NCBI GenBank assembly: GCA_001600495.1
Contig: BCKE01000009.1
Location: forward strand, 222,189-286,188
Length of the DNA: 64,000 nt
Source of the DNA: Pilasporangium apinafurcum
Taxonomy: Eukaryota; Oomycota; Peronosporomycetes; Pythiales; Pythiaceae
Reading direction: 5' to 3'
Each line of letters begins with the position of its first letter. Positions within the stretch are counted from its first letter, which is position 1. This document shows, piece by piece, positions 42,382 through 52,760 of the stretch. A program made the translations under genes and the position numbers. The notes beneath the pieces were generated by a model. It did no database searches. It had not been told where the DNA came from and saw nothing but the letters and a program-made list of their open reading frames with translations.

Positions 42382-43496
42382 TTAAACGCCAGCTAATTTC
42401 TTGAGCTGCTGAACCACTTCGTTGATCGCCAGTCGCTCATTTGGATCAAATTTGCACATCCGTATCACCAACTGCCACTGGTCATCTTCAAAACCCACAG
42501 GTCGATCAGGTAGCTTCCCTTTCTTGACGTGAAACTTCACAGAAGCATCAGGAAGTACATTTCCCCATGGAAACTCTCCACTCACAGCTTCCACAATACA
42601 CATGGCAAACGAATAAATGTCCGATGCAAATGTTGGGTCCTCACCATTCAAGTACTCGGGGGCTTTCCATCGAAATGCGCCAACTGGACCATTGCTTTCG
42701 TGCTTTTTTTGCTCTTGCCATATAAACTTAACCCAAAAACTGTCAGTTTCGCTAGACCATCACTTCCAATCAAAATATTGTTGCACTTGAGATTGCCATG
42801 CACGATATCACGGTAATGCAAGTACTGCAGTCCTAGTGCTGCTTCATACAACTTGGACCATGTTTGTTCCGGATGCTTCTTCAAATATGAATCCAATTGT
42901 TTGTTGCTGGCATATTCACACACAAAGAAAGGCTGGTCACCGACATGGCAAGCACCATATAGTTGCACGATATGCGGATGAAAGAGCCCGAACCAAATCT
43001 CTACCTCTCGCTTAAACAATGCGTACGTATCCTCATCTGATTGAGGAAATACTTTCTTGATAACGACATCAGAGCCCAACCACGTTCCGTGATGCACAGA
43101 CCCATANGCTCCTTCACTAAAAGCATCAAACTCGCCAAAATTTACTTCGTATGGAGGAATAAACCAGTCTCTGACGAACGCATCAGACTCGGAGACAATC
43201 GCTGTACACGCTTGATCAAGAACGGTTGTGTTAATCTCTTCGTAACTGGAACGGTGCTTGCTCATCTCGAAACGTAAACAAGTCAAAGCCTCAGCTCGCT
43301 CTTGTTGGTTTTCGCTCATGGCGCGTAGCAAAGCCTGAAGCGCTTTGAGCTGAGCTGAGAAACGCTCTAGCTGTTCCTGTCTTTCTGACTTCCATTTGTC
43401 GCTCCACTGGTGGATGTCATCGAGTGTGGATATACCCAGCAGCTGTATCAGTCGATCCAGTTCACTATGGAGCGTGAATGTATTGTCTGCTCGCTG
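42382..43496 (-). pseudogene. second kinase-like domain, interrupted (continuation of 43497-45254)
   Basis: Reads on in the same frame as the 585-residue gene upstream, after a single TGA at 43497-43499. The first codons give QRADNTFTLHSELDRLIQ and a coiled coil, then a kinase-like domain: EGAYGSVHHG glycine loop, VVIKKVF with beta-3 Lys, IVHGNLKCNN catalytic loop, LTVFGLS and APEYLN. HRD Asp is Asn and DFG Asp is Val, so this would be a pseudokinase even if intact. The frame shifts at a T7 run (plus strand 42704-42710); FRWKAPEYLNGEDPTFASDIY and the rest continue in another frame to the stop at 42382. One ambiguous base (n, 43107) falls at a third codon position that encodes Ala in any case. 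The breaks may be real or assembly errors. Confidence 0.7.
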
Positions 43497-45254
43497 TCAG
43501 CTCGCCGCAAAGTTGACTATCACAGTTGTCAAAGTGCCTGCCTGGACTTCGTTGTAGAAGCGAACGAGAATTTTGACATAGGCATCAAGCAATGAATTGT
43601 GGATCCTGTCCAAATCTTGCATTTGACTGTAGATATCCAAAAGTCGAGCGTGTACATGCTGATTCATGAGGTTTGTCGTACTGGTCTTCTCGATGAATAA
43701 CTTGATTCTTTCAAGCACGCTTTCAATCGGAATACCGTTGAGATTCTGTATGCGATACATTTTCACATTTGGAGAACGATTCGGTGTCACGTTTTGAACT
43801 TCATTTATTCCATCCAATGTTTCTTGGTTGGTAAAATTTCGCAGCTCACGGACTATTGCTGGCATTTTCAGTCGCTTTCGGGGATCGAACGAACACATGC
43901 GTTTTACCAGATCCCATTGACCATCAGTAAAGCCCATAGGTCGACGAGGTAATTTTTTGTATCGGATCAACGAGCGAAGGTAATGTTCATTAGCTTCCTC
44001 TCTCCATGGAGCATCTCCACTCACAGCCTCAATCACAGTCATTCCCAACGAATAAACATCCGAAGCAAACGATGGGCGTTCACCTTCTAAGCATTCGGGA
44101 GCTCTCCATCTCAGTCTACTAAATACATGTGTATTACGCGAAATATCAATTCGCTTGCTATCAAAACTGAAACCAAAACCCGTGAGTTTTGCAACTTCAT
44201 CCCCTCCAATCAAGACGTTGGTGCATCTGAGATCACCATGAACAATGCTACGCTCGTGCAGATATTGTAAACCCAACGCTACCTCATGGAGCTTCCTCCA
44301 TGTTATACAACGCTGGTCGTGCTGCATCAAATACGAGTCAAGTGTCCCGTTACTTGGATGTTCACATACAAATGATAAAGTGCCATCATCCCAGGCGCCA
44401 TATAATCTCACCACGTGTGGATGGTTGAGATGGAACCACGTGTTCACCTCTTGATGAAATAGCGAGCTGAGACTGCTTGAAGCCATTTTCTTCACTGCTA
44501 CAGGTGCTCCCATCCACTTACCAAAATGGATGCTTGCAAACATCCCACCTTCTAGAGTATCTTCGTTTACATCAAACTCGACGTCATGTGGGTTAATATA
44601 CCACTCGACAGAAGACTTTTTCTTTGACATTGGGTCACAAACAGTCTCAGCATTTTGATCATCAGATAATTTACGCTTGAGATTTCGTCTGTCCCCACAG
44701 CTTGGATTTGTGTCTACGTCTGTGTCAATCTTCGACAAGCGTTTCTCTGTCCCAGCTATCTCTTTGTCGACAGCATATTGTAGTGCTTTCTGATCTACAT
44801 CGTTGTGATAATTGACTGCGGCACCGTTCTGCGCCAGAAACTGCACCATTTCAATGTTTCCAGACTCGGCGGCATAATGTAGTGCTGTCTTATCGAAACA
44901 GTCGCGATCATTGACTGCGGCACCATTCTTCAGCAGAAGTGCAAGAGTCGAAACATCACCATTCTTAGCAGCTTCATGTAACGCAATCCATGGGCAACGA
45001 AAATCGACGTCAGCACCCGACTGCTTATCATCCTCGTCTATTTGAACTGCAAGTGCAGCGCACACATCCTGCTTGCCTGTTTCTACTGTATTTGTTGTTT
45101 CTTCTTCTGCAAAGCGAAAAGTGGAGGCGGCCCGTATGACATCACCTTTTTGGCTCTCATTCGCTGCAGCTGCTCGTGCATCTTCATCTCCTTCATGGGA
45201 GGCATCTGTCGGTTGGTTGTCCATATAAGCAGAGGATACTTCTCCCATATCCAT
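43497..45254 (-). CDS. ankyrin-repeat protein with kinase-like domain (585 aa to first stop)
   Basis: Signalling-type protein with an acidic N-terminus, two to three ankyrin repeats at residues ~88-165 (PWIALHEAAKNGDVSTLALL, KTALHYAAESGNIEMVQFLA), a basic linker (NLKRKLSDD) and a kinase-like domain at ~225-480. VAVKKM supplies the beta-3 Lys, SIVHGDLRCTN keeps catalytic Asp and Asn but lacks the HRD Arg, LTGFGFS replaces DFG so the metal-binding Asp is lost, and RAPECLEGERPSFASDVYSLG follows. A helical segment (VLERIKLFIEKTS..HARLLDIYSQMQDLDRI) comes next and stops at TGA. The downstream frame continues in phase into a second kinase-like domain, so the native protein may be a tandem-kinase fusion. 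Predicted catalytically dead or atypical. Confidence 0.82.
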   Translation of the reverse strand: MDMGEVSSAYMDNQPTDASHEGDEDARAAAANESQKGDVIRAASTFRFAEEETTNTVETGKQDVCAALAVQIDEDDKQSGADVDFRCPWIALHEAAKNGDVSTLALLLKNGAAVNDRDCFDKTALHYAAESGNIEMVQFLAQNGAAVNYHNDVDQKALQYAVDKEIAGTEKRLSKIDTDVDTNPSCGDRRNLKRKLSDDQNAETVCDPMSKKKSSVEWYINPHDVEFDVNEDTLEGGMFASIHFGKWMGAPVAVKKMASSSLSSLFHQEVNTWFHLNHPHVVRLYGAWDDGTLSFVCEHPSNGTLDSYLMQHDQRCITWRKLHEVALGLQYLHERSIVHGDLRCTNVLIGGDEVAKLTGFGFSFDSKRIDISRNTHVFSRLRWRAPECLEGERPSFASDVYSLGMTVIEAVSGDAPWREEANEHYLRSLIRYKKLPRRPMGFTDGQWDLVKRMCSFDPRKRLKMPAIVRELRNFTNQETLDGINEVQNVTPNRSPNVKMYRIQNLNGIPIESVLERIKLFIEKTSTTNLMNQHVHARLLDIYSQMQDLDRIHNSLLDAYVKILVRFYNEVQAGTLTTVIVNFAAS

Positions 45255-45809
45255 CCACAGGGATACAAGAACGATGATGGTGGGTTGTTGATGATTGCTT
45301 AAGTGTCTTCTCTCCTTCTCTCCTGAGGACTTAGATCGTGATCACGCAGAGCATCTCTGGCGGTGACTGGTTTTTTGGGAATCAGATTTGGTGAGAGGAA
45401 TGAAGCCATTGTACCCACATTCTCCATGAAGTACTGCCATCTATATCTTATAAGACATATCACATAAAATTACGAATATATTAACTAGCAATGAAATATA
45501 ACGATTTTATTTCGCTCAAAGAAATTTATTCTTCTGCTAAATCATGACTCAAACTCTGCGATTGACACTAAGCAACTAATCATTTCCCATACTCATCCAT
45601 GTCATTATCGTGAGTATAATGCTGTCCTTGACCATTGGTCATACCTCTCCATGCAACAGTAAACGCTTTATACTCCGAGTACGCTCTATTCTTTCTAAAT
45701 GCCGGCAACACTGGATCTTTTGTACCATCAAGATATTTATCGTTTTGTTCTTATCGACTGTCATCTATCTCACTTGTCAATCTCACGACATTGATTCCAG
45801 TCGAAAGGT
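45255..45809. other. 5' flank of kinase-like gene and unassigned sequence
   Basis: Promoter region for the minus-strand gene. Plus-strand frames at 45610-45813 and 45635-45889 are not recognised but might be decayed upstream parts of the Fanzor relic that follows. Confidence 0.35.
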
Positions 45810-46185
45810 ATGACCAAGTCTCATTACAAGTTCAAGAAGCTGCTGAAGTGCAAGATGAGACGATTGAGAGGACACGTGATCGAATGTGAGAAACACTACA
45901 ACAAAAACTTGTTCTCAGTGTGGGAGAATCGACCACGCGATGAAGCACCAGAAAGTCTTTCAGTATCCTCACTGCGAGTTCGTCCTTGATAGAGATATCA
46001 ACACTGCTAGAAACATCTTTCTCAAGAATGAACACCTATTCATCAAGTCCAGGTGCTGGAGATGTCTACTTCGCGTTTGTCTAGTCTTGGCTTTTGTTAA
46101 TCAGGTCGGATTGAAAGAAAAAGCAGGAGTTCCTCCCTGAGGTACTTTGGTGTCTCATATGACCGTTTGAGGCTGAGGTTATACG
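45810..46185 (+). mobile_element. Fanzor/TnpB-like relic with zinc finger and RuvC-III end
   Basis: SHYKFKKLLKCKMRRLRGHV (from about 45818) and, in a second frame, TTTKTCSQCGRIDHAMKHQK followed by FQYPHCEFVLDRDINTARNI are the C-terminal part of a Fanzor/TnpB protein: the pre-finger helix, the zinc finger and the last RuvC motif with its catalytic Asp (DRDINTARN). One zinc-finger Cys is Tyr (YPHC) and the frame is broken at least once, so the copy is dead. The coding relic ends at 46140. 30 bp further on, GCTGAGGTTATAC (46172-46184) resembles GCTGAGGTAGTAC at the right end of the longer Fanzor element near 52849. It lies 3' of the ABC transporter and on the opposite strand. Confidence 0.75.
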
Positions 46186-46206
46186 TTATAGTGTAGTCAA
46201 CGTTTA

Positions 46207-49200
46207 TTATCTCTTTTGGTGATTAATAAATCGAAGCGCCAGTAGCGCCAACACTCGAAAGATGACCAAAGACAAAATCACGTACCCGAAGTTGCTCCAA
46301 AGATCGCTGTGTTTCATGTGAAACATACTCTCAACGTATTCTTTGACCGTCATTTGCTCAATTGTGATCGGCATGTTGCGCAAAGGCTGACAACCAAGCG
46401 AGGGACCAACATTCGAGTAAAGACTCGTGGTGTCGTCATAAGCGTGCTGTGTGGGGCAATCTGCAAACACTAACGCAGCCAGAATCGCCATGGAATACCG
46501 GTGCGGCGTGATTGCATATACCCACGCGTAGCCACTGGGAATAGCCGAAGCCGGCGGATTAAAGCCCATGAATGTAAAGAAGATGGTGTTGAACAATACT
46601 GCCAAGATCGCCGCCACTTCCACGCTTGGTAGCGCATAGACCAGCACTTGCCCCATGTACGTCTCCAGCAACATCCCTAGCGAGACATTGAGCCAGAAGA
46701 ACAGGAACGTCACAAACCCACGAAAGCCGACCATGAAGTAAAAAATGACTGTGAACAAAAAGCCCTGACACAATGCGTAAGGGATCTCGATTACTGTCGC
46801 GCCTACAAAATACCACAAGCAGTTATACGTCTGCGCGGCCCGTTCGCGATAGAAGGAGTTTCTCTCCTCGGAAGTGATCGGCAATACACCGTTCAATGAG
46901 ACAACGCCGTTGAATTCAGTCAGCAGATACATCATAGCGATACCAGCGTTGATACCCTGGTAGGTAGTGAAGTCCACGTTCAGATAAACCACACCAAACA
47001 GCAAGCCAAGCACGATTGGGATCGCCATTCTCGTCAAGTTGTAAGACGGTGTCCGCCAGTACATACGCGTAAACCGCGTGAGTAACATGCGCATCTGTGT
47101 CAGCGAAGATGCGGCTCGTTTTCGAGTAAATACAAGCTCAGAAACATCTGGAGACGGTCGAGAGATGCCTACCATGGCCAAGTTGGCATCCAATAGCTTT
47201 TTCTTCTCACTGATGTTGAAATATTCGACAAAGTCAATCTGCGATTGCTCAGATGAAGAAGTATCAGTTGTGTTGCCGGTCACACCTGCCCCAATGCACT
47301 CAAGCATCCATGTCGCTGGATTATGTCCGTTAGGAAGCGGTGAAATACCTGGAATCGCTTCAAAATATTTAACCAACTCATGGCATTGGTTTCCAAGCTC
47401 ACCGAAAAATACAGTGTTCCCTCCACGCTTCAGCAGCAGCAGATGGTCAAATAGCGCAAATACATCGGTTGATGGCTGATGGATCGTACATATGACCGTT
47501 CTCCCGATGTTGGCGACTTTCCTGACGCCATCCATGATCATCTTGGCCGACCGTGCGTCCAGCCCACTCGTTGGTTCATCCAGGAAAAGTACACTCGGTT
47601 GTGCAACCAGTTCGACGCCGATGGTCAGACGCTTCATCTGCTCGATGGAGCTTCCACGTATAATCTGATCAGCGATGCTGTGTAAATCCAACACGTCCAG
47701 ACACTCTTGGACCGAATCGAGTTTATCCCTGTCAGGCACGTCGCTGTCCTGACGCAGGAACGCGCTGAAAATTAACGCCTCGCGAAATGTTGATGCCTCT
47801 GAGTGGATGTCCATCTGCTCGCAATAGCCCGTACATCTACGAATCGCCAGATCAGTCGCGGGGTATCCATTCAATAAAATTTTACCGGTGATTTTACCAC
47901 CCGTCTTACGGCCAGCAATCACATCCATCAGTGTTGTCTTCCCGGCGCCGGATGATCCCATCAACGCAGTCATCGTGCCAGGCAAAGCGTAGCCACTGAT
48001 GCCTTTGAGCAAATCAATCGACTGCTTTGGATTTCGCGGCATGGGTACAGAGTACCACAAGTCTTGGAATGCGAGTGTGATCGGCACAAAGCGATTTTCA
48101 CGTGTATGCTGTCGTTCTTCTTGAACCTCAATGGTGACTTGTGAACCGCTGAATGACGAAGATGGATTCGAGTTCTTTGGCGTCACCGATAATGCGTATA
48201 AGTTATTATTGTTGTCGACATTGATGGTGTTGTTGTCTTTGCCTTGGTCGTTCAGCTCAAATTTTTTGGTCAAGGTCACATGCCCAGAGATTTCGTAGCG
48301 TTTGTATTCGAGCACAAAATACGCTATGGATACAAAGAAGAGGTACGAGGCTACCATGAACGCCATACCAACCCAAATCCAGTACGTTTCTGATGGAATA
48401 TCATACGTGGATAAGAAATATTCGCCCATTTTCATGCCGTTAAACTCGGAACAGTAGTTGATATTGCCATACTTGCATACGTCAAACGTCGGAGAACGAT
48501 ATTGGTTCACAGCAACAGCACGTAGACACCAGGCGATCGGGTTGAGCCAGTAAATCCAAATGAAATAATCGGCGATTTCACTTTTCGCGATCACAAACCC
48601 ACCAAAGATCACGAAGAATACGATCGAAAATGTAGACATGGGTTTAGCGATGTGAAAATCCAACGACATGGCCGACAAACAAAAGAACCAAGACGCAAAC
48701 ACAAGATTCGTGAGCACGAGCAGCAATAGGAAGATGATATAGGCCTCAACTGTCGCTACAAATCCACACATCCAATAAACAAGCGAACCGAAGAAGACGC
48801 TCTCACCCACTGCTAACGGCAGTTGACCCACACCACTTGCAACTACGTAAGCCACTGTACGGAAGAAGTTGGCGGCGCGTTGCTTGTAGAAAATGTCTCG
48901 TGCTGCCATGTATGTTGGGATCCGTGCTGCTTGACCCAATGCGAGGAAGAGAATGCATTGAAACATGATACCCAGCACCAGTTGCACGTCCGTCGGGTCA
49001 AATTGCCAAAATGTACTGCCGTATAGCAAGCCAATCACGGTCAACATGAACGCCCGGCCTTTCAGGAACGCTGTATTGCGCAGCATCACCATCATCTCGC
49101 GACGCATCAGCGTACACGTATTCTCCCAGAAAGACTGGTGAAACGCTGGCATCTTGTTCATATGTTTATCCACCGTCCTCAAGAGCTCTGATGTCAGTGG

Positions 49201-50439
49201 AGCGTCCAGTGACCGATACATTTCCAGGTAAACTTCGGATTGGCGAAACACATCAGCAAATTCACTCGCGAAACGAGGTAGTTTACGTCCATCTAATGGA
49301 CTTCTGTTGATCTCATACTGATGCTGCTGATCCGTGCCGAGATCCAATAAAAAATCGGCAACATCGCGTGTCGGTGGGCAGACAAAACCAAGCTCCTGGA
49401 AATAATCAACGACCTTCTCTGTTGGTCCATGGTATATAATATGACCCTCGTTCAGGATAAGCACATCGTCAAAGAGACTGAAGACCTCTGGTGCAGGCTG
49501 TAACAGTGCGATGACAATGGTTTTCCGCAGGCATTTGGCGATGCTACGCTGGGTGTTGATAATATCGTAGGTGGATGTACTGTCAAGCCCCGTACTGATC
49601 TCGTCCATCATTGTCGCGTATTTCATACCGAACTCCATTTCCCCTGTTGTCACACGCTTGCGTTCGCCTCCAGACACACCACGCAGCATTGCGTTTCCAA
49701 CGATCGTGTCCTGACAACTCTGGAGCCCGAGTTGTTCAATAATGACTTCGGGATAATGGTTAAAGATAGCGTTTGCGGCTGCAAGTGCAGCTGAATTTTC
49801 GTTTGTCGTGCCATTCACCAACAACTCGTTGCCTCGGCGAGCAAGTTCGCCACCGCAGAACGTGTGTGCGAACTGTAACGTTTCCTGAACCGTGAGCGTT
49901 GGGAAATGGTTGTCACGCTGCGCCACGTACGCCACAAATTGCGGTAGCACATGGTAGATATCCTCGCGCGATTGCCCGTTATACGTGACCTCGCCTTCCA
50001 GCACCACGTTCTTGTTCATAGGGAACCGCCCACTGAGCAGCTTCATCAGCGACGATTTGCCCGAGCCAGGTTGCCCCAACACCAGTGTGATCGTCCCGGG
50101 TTTAAAAACACCGCTGACATTCTGGAGAATTTCCTTACGTACAACGTGTCGATTAGCAAGCAAACCTGAGGCGGCTTTGTTGAATGTATGAGGAAGTGTC
50201 GGCAATTCGGCAGTATTCCCATCTTCACTTTTCTCCTCCATGATGACGATATCTGCTGACAGTGAGAGGTTACGAAAACGGATCTCTAGCTGTGGCATAG
50301 AATGCTGCATTGCTGTTTCAAATTTCATGGCGAGGTATTCATACAGCACATGCGGACCGTGCTGCATCAGAGCTCGGCCAGACGTGAGACCTGGCTGTTT
50401 ATTCGTTGGCATGGAATTTTCGTTACGTTCCATGAACAA
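46207..50439 (-). CDS. full-size ABCG/PDR-type ABC transporter (1410 aa)
   Basis: Plasma-membrane ATP-driven exporter of the pleiotropic drug resistance type, in the order NBD1-TMD1-NBD2-TMD2. NBD1 (~residues 85-350) has Walker A GQPGSGKS, signature VSGGERKRV and Walker B MMDEISTGLDS. TMD1 (~440-700) has six hydrophobic segments and a large outer loop with Cys residues. NBD2 (~790-1050) has Walker A GSSGAGKTT, a degenerate signature IEQMKRLTIGVEL as usual in PDR pumps, and Walker B VLFLDEPTSGLDA. TMD2 (~1110-1400) includes PxxFxGxNPPASAIP-like sequence (FMGFNPPASAIPSGYAW). No signal peptide and no intron. Length is normal for the family. Likely exports xenobiotics or lipids; the substrate is unknown. 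An alternative Met lies two codons in (MFM). Confidence 0.97.
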   Translation of the reverse strand: MFMERNENSMPTNKQPGLTSGRALMQHGPHVLYEYLAMKFETAMQHSMPQLEIRFRNLSLSADIVIMEEKSEDGNTAELPTLPHTFNKAASGLLANRHVVRKEILQNVSGVFKPGTITLVLGQPGSGKSSLMKLLSGRFPMNKNVVLEGEVTYNGQSREDIYHVLPQFVAYVAQRDNHFPTLTVQETLQFAHTFCGGELARRGNELLVNGTTNENSAALAAANAIFNHYPEVIIEQLGLQSCQDTIVGNAMLRGVSGGERKRVTTGEMEFGMKYATMMDEISTGLDSTSTYDIINTQRSIAKCLRKTIVIALLQPAPEVFSLFDDVLILNEGHIIYHGPTEKVVDYFQELGFVCPPTRDVADFLLDLGTDQQHQYEINRSPLDGRKLPRFASEFADVFRQSEVYLEMYRSLDAPLTSELLRTVDKHMNKMPAFHQSFWENTCTLMRREMMVMLRNTAFLKGRAFMLTVIGLLYGSTFWQFDPTDVQLVLGIMFQCILFLALGQAARIPTYMAARDIFYKQRAANFFRTVAYVVASGVGQLPLAVGESVFFGSLVYWMCGFVATVEAYIIFLLLLVLTNLVFASWFFCLSAMSLDFHIAKPMSTFSIVFFVIFGGFVIAKSEIADYFIWIYWLNPIAWCLRAVAVNQYRSPTFDVCKYGNINYCSEFNGMKMGEYFLSTYDIPSETYWIWVGMAFMVASYLFFVSIAYFVLEYKRYEISGHVTLTKKFELNDQGKDNNTINVDNNNNLYALSVTPKNSNPSSSFSGSQVTIEVQEERQHTRENRFVPITLAFQDLWYSVPMPRNPKQSIDLLKGISGYALPGTMTALMGSSGAGKTTLMDVIAGRKTGGKITGKILLNGYPATDLAIRRCTGYCEQMDIHSEASTFREALIFSAFLRQDSDVPDRDKLDSVQECLDVLDLHSIADQIIRGSSIEQMKRLTIGVELVAQPSVLFLDEPTSGLDARSAKMIMDGVRKVANIGRTVICTIHQPSTDVFALFDHLLLLKRGGNTVFFGELGNQCHELVKYFEAIPGISPLPNGHNPATWMLECIGAGVTGNTTDTSSSEQSQIDFVEYFNISEKKKLLDANLAMVGISRPSPDVSELVFTRKRAASSLTQMRMLLTRFTRMYWRTPSYNLTRMAIPIVLGLLFGVVYLNVDFTTYQGINAGIAMMYLLTEFNGVVSLNGVLPITSEERNSFYRERAAQTYNCLWYFVGATVIEIPYALCQGFLFTVIFYFMVGFRGFVTFLFFWLNVSLGMLLETYMGQVLVYALPSVEVAAILAVLFNTIFFTFMGFNPPASAIPSGYAWVYAITPHRYSMAILAALVFADCPTQHAYDDTTSLYSNVGPSLGCQPLRNMPITIEQMTVKEYVESMFHMKHSDLWSNFGYVILSLVIFRVLALLALRFINHQKR

Positions 50440-50792
50440 TCAATCCCGTAGCAAGCGATAGGCTCCACTAATATAACCACTGAAGATTTTATTCGCTTTT
50501 GCGGAAGGCAGGAAATTGTGCAATGATACCATGCTGCAGTGCATTGATGGTGCAAGTGCAGTGTAGCTCCTGTTTGCGATTGACTGACTGCCATAGTTGC
50601 TTTTTTTTCTTACCTGGGAAAGAATGCAGGTGCTGATAATTGAAGGTATACAAAAATCAAGTTATTTTTAGACAGACGAACAATTGGACCGTAATTTATT
50701 GCATGAGACAGAAATTTATTTCCCATTTTTCCCTTTAGGTGTTAGGAACGGGACGAATGGATTGCGCGTGGGCATCAAAATGATTGCGCGTG
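50440..50792. other. 5' flank of ABC transporter
   Basis: Promoter region with no gene seen. ATTGCGCGTGGG occurs twice (50761 and 50783), 22 bp apart, just before the left repeat of the Fanzor element. Confidence 0.4.
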
Positions 50793-50831
50793 GGTCGATG
50801 GTCGCCGTCACGCTGAGAGAGCACCGCAGTT
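50793..50831 (+). repeat. left-end repeat of Fanzor element
   Basis: Partner of 52828-52868. CGCTGAG and ACCGCAGTT are identical in both copies. It lies about 200 bp upstream of the first Fanzor Met codon. Confidence 0.6.
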
Positions 50832-51030
50832 TTTTTGGTAGGCGCTCAATTCGAGAAGGAGGGGGGGGGGTCTATTTGAAGATTTCGCTTTTGATGTTCC
50901 TCTCTCTATAAGAACGGCTTCCTGTTTGTGATGCAATGAAAATGAGAAGGTCAGACACGCATTTGTTGCACGAGCATTCTTCAGTCGCTTCATTAGAACA
51001 AGTCGTGAGTCGGCCACACACACCAGATCG

Positions 51031-52700
51031 ATGAACCAGGAACGCAAGCGCGACGAGCGTGACACTGATGCACCGACAGAAGATGTACTCAAGTACTCGA
51101 CTGTCACCATGAAGCGGGCGACGCTCTGCCACAATCCTGTCATTCAGCAAGAAGTAAACGAGCGAGTGCTGATGATGAAGAAAGTCCAGATCGAAGCCTG
51201 GTACATCGCGAACCTGCATGTGTTTCGCTGTCTCAAGGACAGCATTCCGCTGCCAAAACTAACCATGGGGTGTTTTTATAGATGTTGTACTGGTGTGCTT
51301 TTACAAATAAAAGGCAAGCCAGCAAAAGCGCGCATCGATAAAAATCTTAACGACACGCTTCTGATCTACCGAGCGCAGCGACTATTGTTCGCAGACGAGT
51401 ATTTGGGTCCACAAATGTCCAATGTCTCTTGCTCTCTCAACGAACTGGCAAACACTATGAATGTGAACGCGAAAAACCACATCGTGCTGAACTTTGATCG
51501 ACGACTCCATCGTTATATCAAGCTTCGCTATGGAAAAAATGGTACAGAGGCGAGAACTTACGAGTGAAGAGACCGAGTTTTGCGAGTGGATAGAGGTGTA
51601 CCCACCATCTCAATCGACGATAAAAGCAAATCTCTCTCACTTTCTGAGCAAGACGTACGAGATGCTGCAGTACATGGAGTTTCAAGCGTCGAAGGAACCA
51701 AAGTCGGCGGGTTATCGTGTATTTTCGCTGCTACCAGTGTCGATATCCTTTGTCCCAGCGCAGATCAAGATCAATGTCTTCTCCGTTACCTCAAACGACA
51801 AACCCAAGTCTCATCCAACCAATAAAGAGTTTCAAGCCATGCGAGACGGGCTTTGGGAGAAGGGGTTCCACACTTACAAGTTCGAGACGATGAATCACAA
51901 ATTTGCGTACCAGATCACGACGAATGGCTACAGCGCATCTTTACTTCAGCAGCGTCCCGTGAGAGAAAAACAAAGATATGACGGCATCTCCTAAGAATTA
52001 CGTTCGCGATACCGTCGTTGGGATCGACCCTGGTATGCAGTCGCTCTGCACTGCCATTCGTGTGCAAGAAGTTGATGTGGAAGAGAAGAAAGCAAAATGC
52101 AACGGAAGGATACCCAAGCAAAGTCAAGCGAAGGAGTCGAAGGAGAAACGGCGAAAGAAGCGGAAGAAGAGGCGCAAGCGAGTCAGCAAGCACCGTCATG
52201 GCATTCAACAGATATCTGCGCGAGAGCACAGGCATTTCGCCGAGGTGAAGAAGCACACCCTCTGGTACGAGAAGTTGAAGCAGAGGGAGCACGAATACGC
52301 CAGGATCATCCGGGAGATGCCTTCGTTCAAGACAGCGTCGTACGACCAGTATATGACAAGTGTCAAGTATGTGTGGAGACACCTCGACTTCTTGGTGAGC
52401 TTTTGCGCATCGCATCCATTTCGTAAATGGCGTTTTCTTCAGTCCAGATTTAGTCAGAAGACGTTTGCACATCTCGCAACGCGCGCGACCGTGCTGCAGA
52501 TCAACGAGTACCGCACGAGCCAGCGGTGCTCCGAGTGCTACCAGCAGGTTGAGGAAACACCATTTCCGACAAAAAAAACCTGAGGGAAGCACGGGTGTCG
52601 AGCTTTCCCACCAGATTCTCCACTGCAACAACAGTGAACGCGGAACCACATGGGAGTAAGATGGCAATGCGTCAAAAAGCATTCTTACACTCGCTATGTG
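51031..52700 (+). pseudogene. broken Fanzor coding region
   Basis: Three successive frames carry parts of one protein. 51031-51567 (178 codons) contains the N-terminal helical region and NHIVLNFDRRLHRYIKLRY, which matches the Fanzor1 motif with xHFERR-x-x-x-Y(L/I)K. 51494-51994 contains the middle part. 51978-52583 begins the RuvC domain with DTVVGIDPGMQSLCTA, whose Asp is RuvC-I, followed by a Lys/Arg-rich stretch, FRKWRFLQSRF and the first half of the zinc finger TSQRCSECYQQ. A further shifted frame has HQILHCNNSERGTTWE, then a stop and DGNASKSI, the RuvC-III remnant. At least three frame breaks and one stop mean it cannot make the nuclease. Some breaks could mark introns, but the lack of clear splice sites makes decay more likely. 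Confidence 0.8.
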
Positions 52701-52760
52701 TCTCCTATACAGACTTCCAAGACTGCAAGAGTTACAACGAGCAGAATAGAGTGTAGGAAG

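Noticed and set aside
51915-52682. 255-codon minus-strand frame over the Fanzor remnant
   Set aside because: It is Leu/Arg-rich antisense of the Fanzor RuvC region. Family motifs are all on the plus strand.
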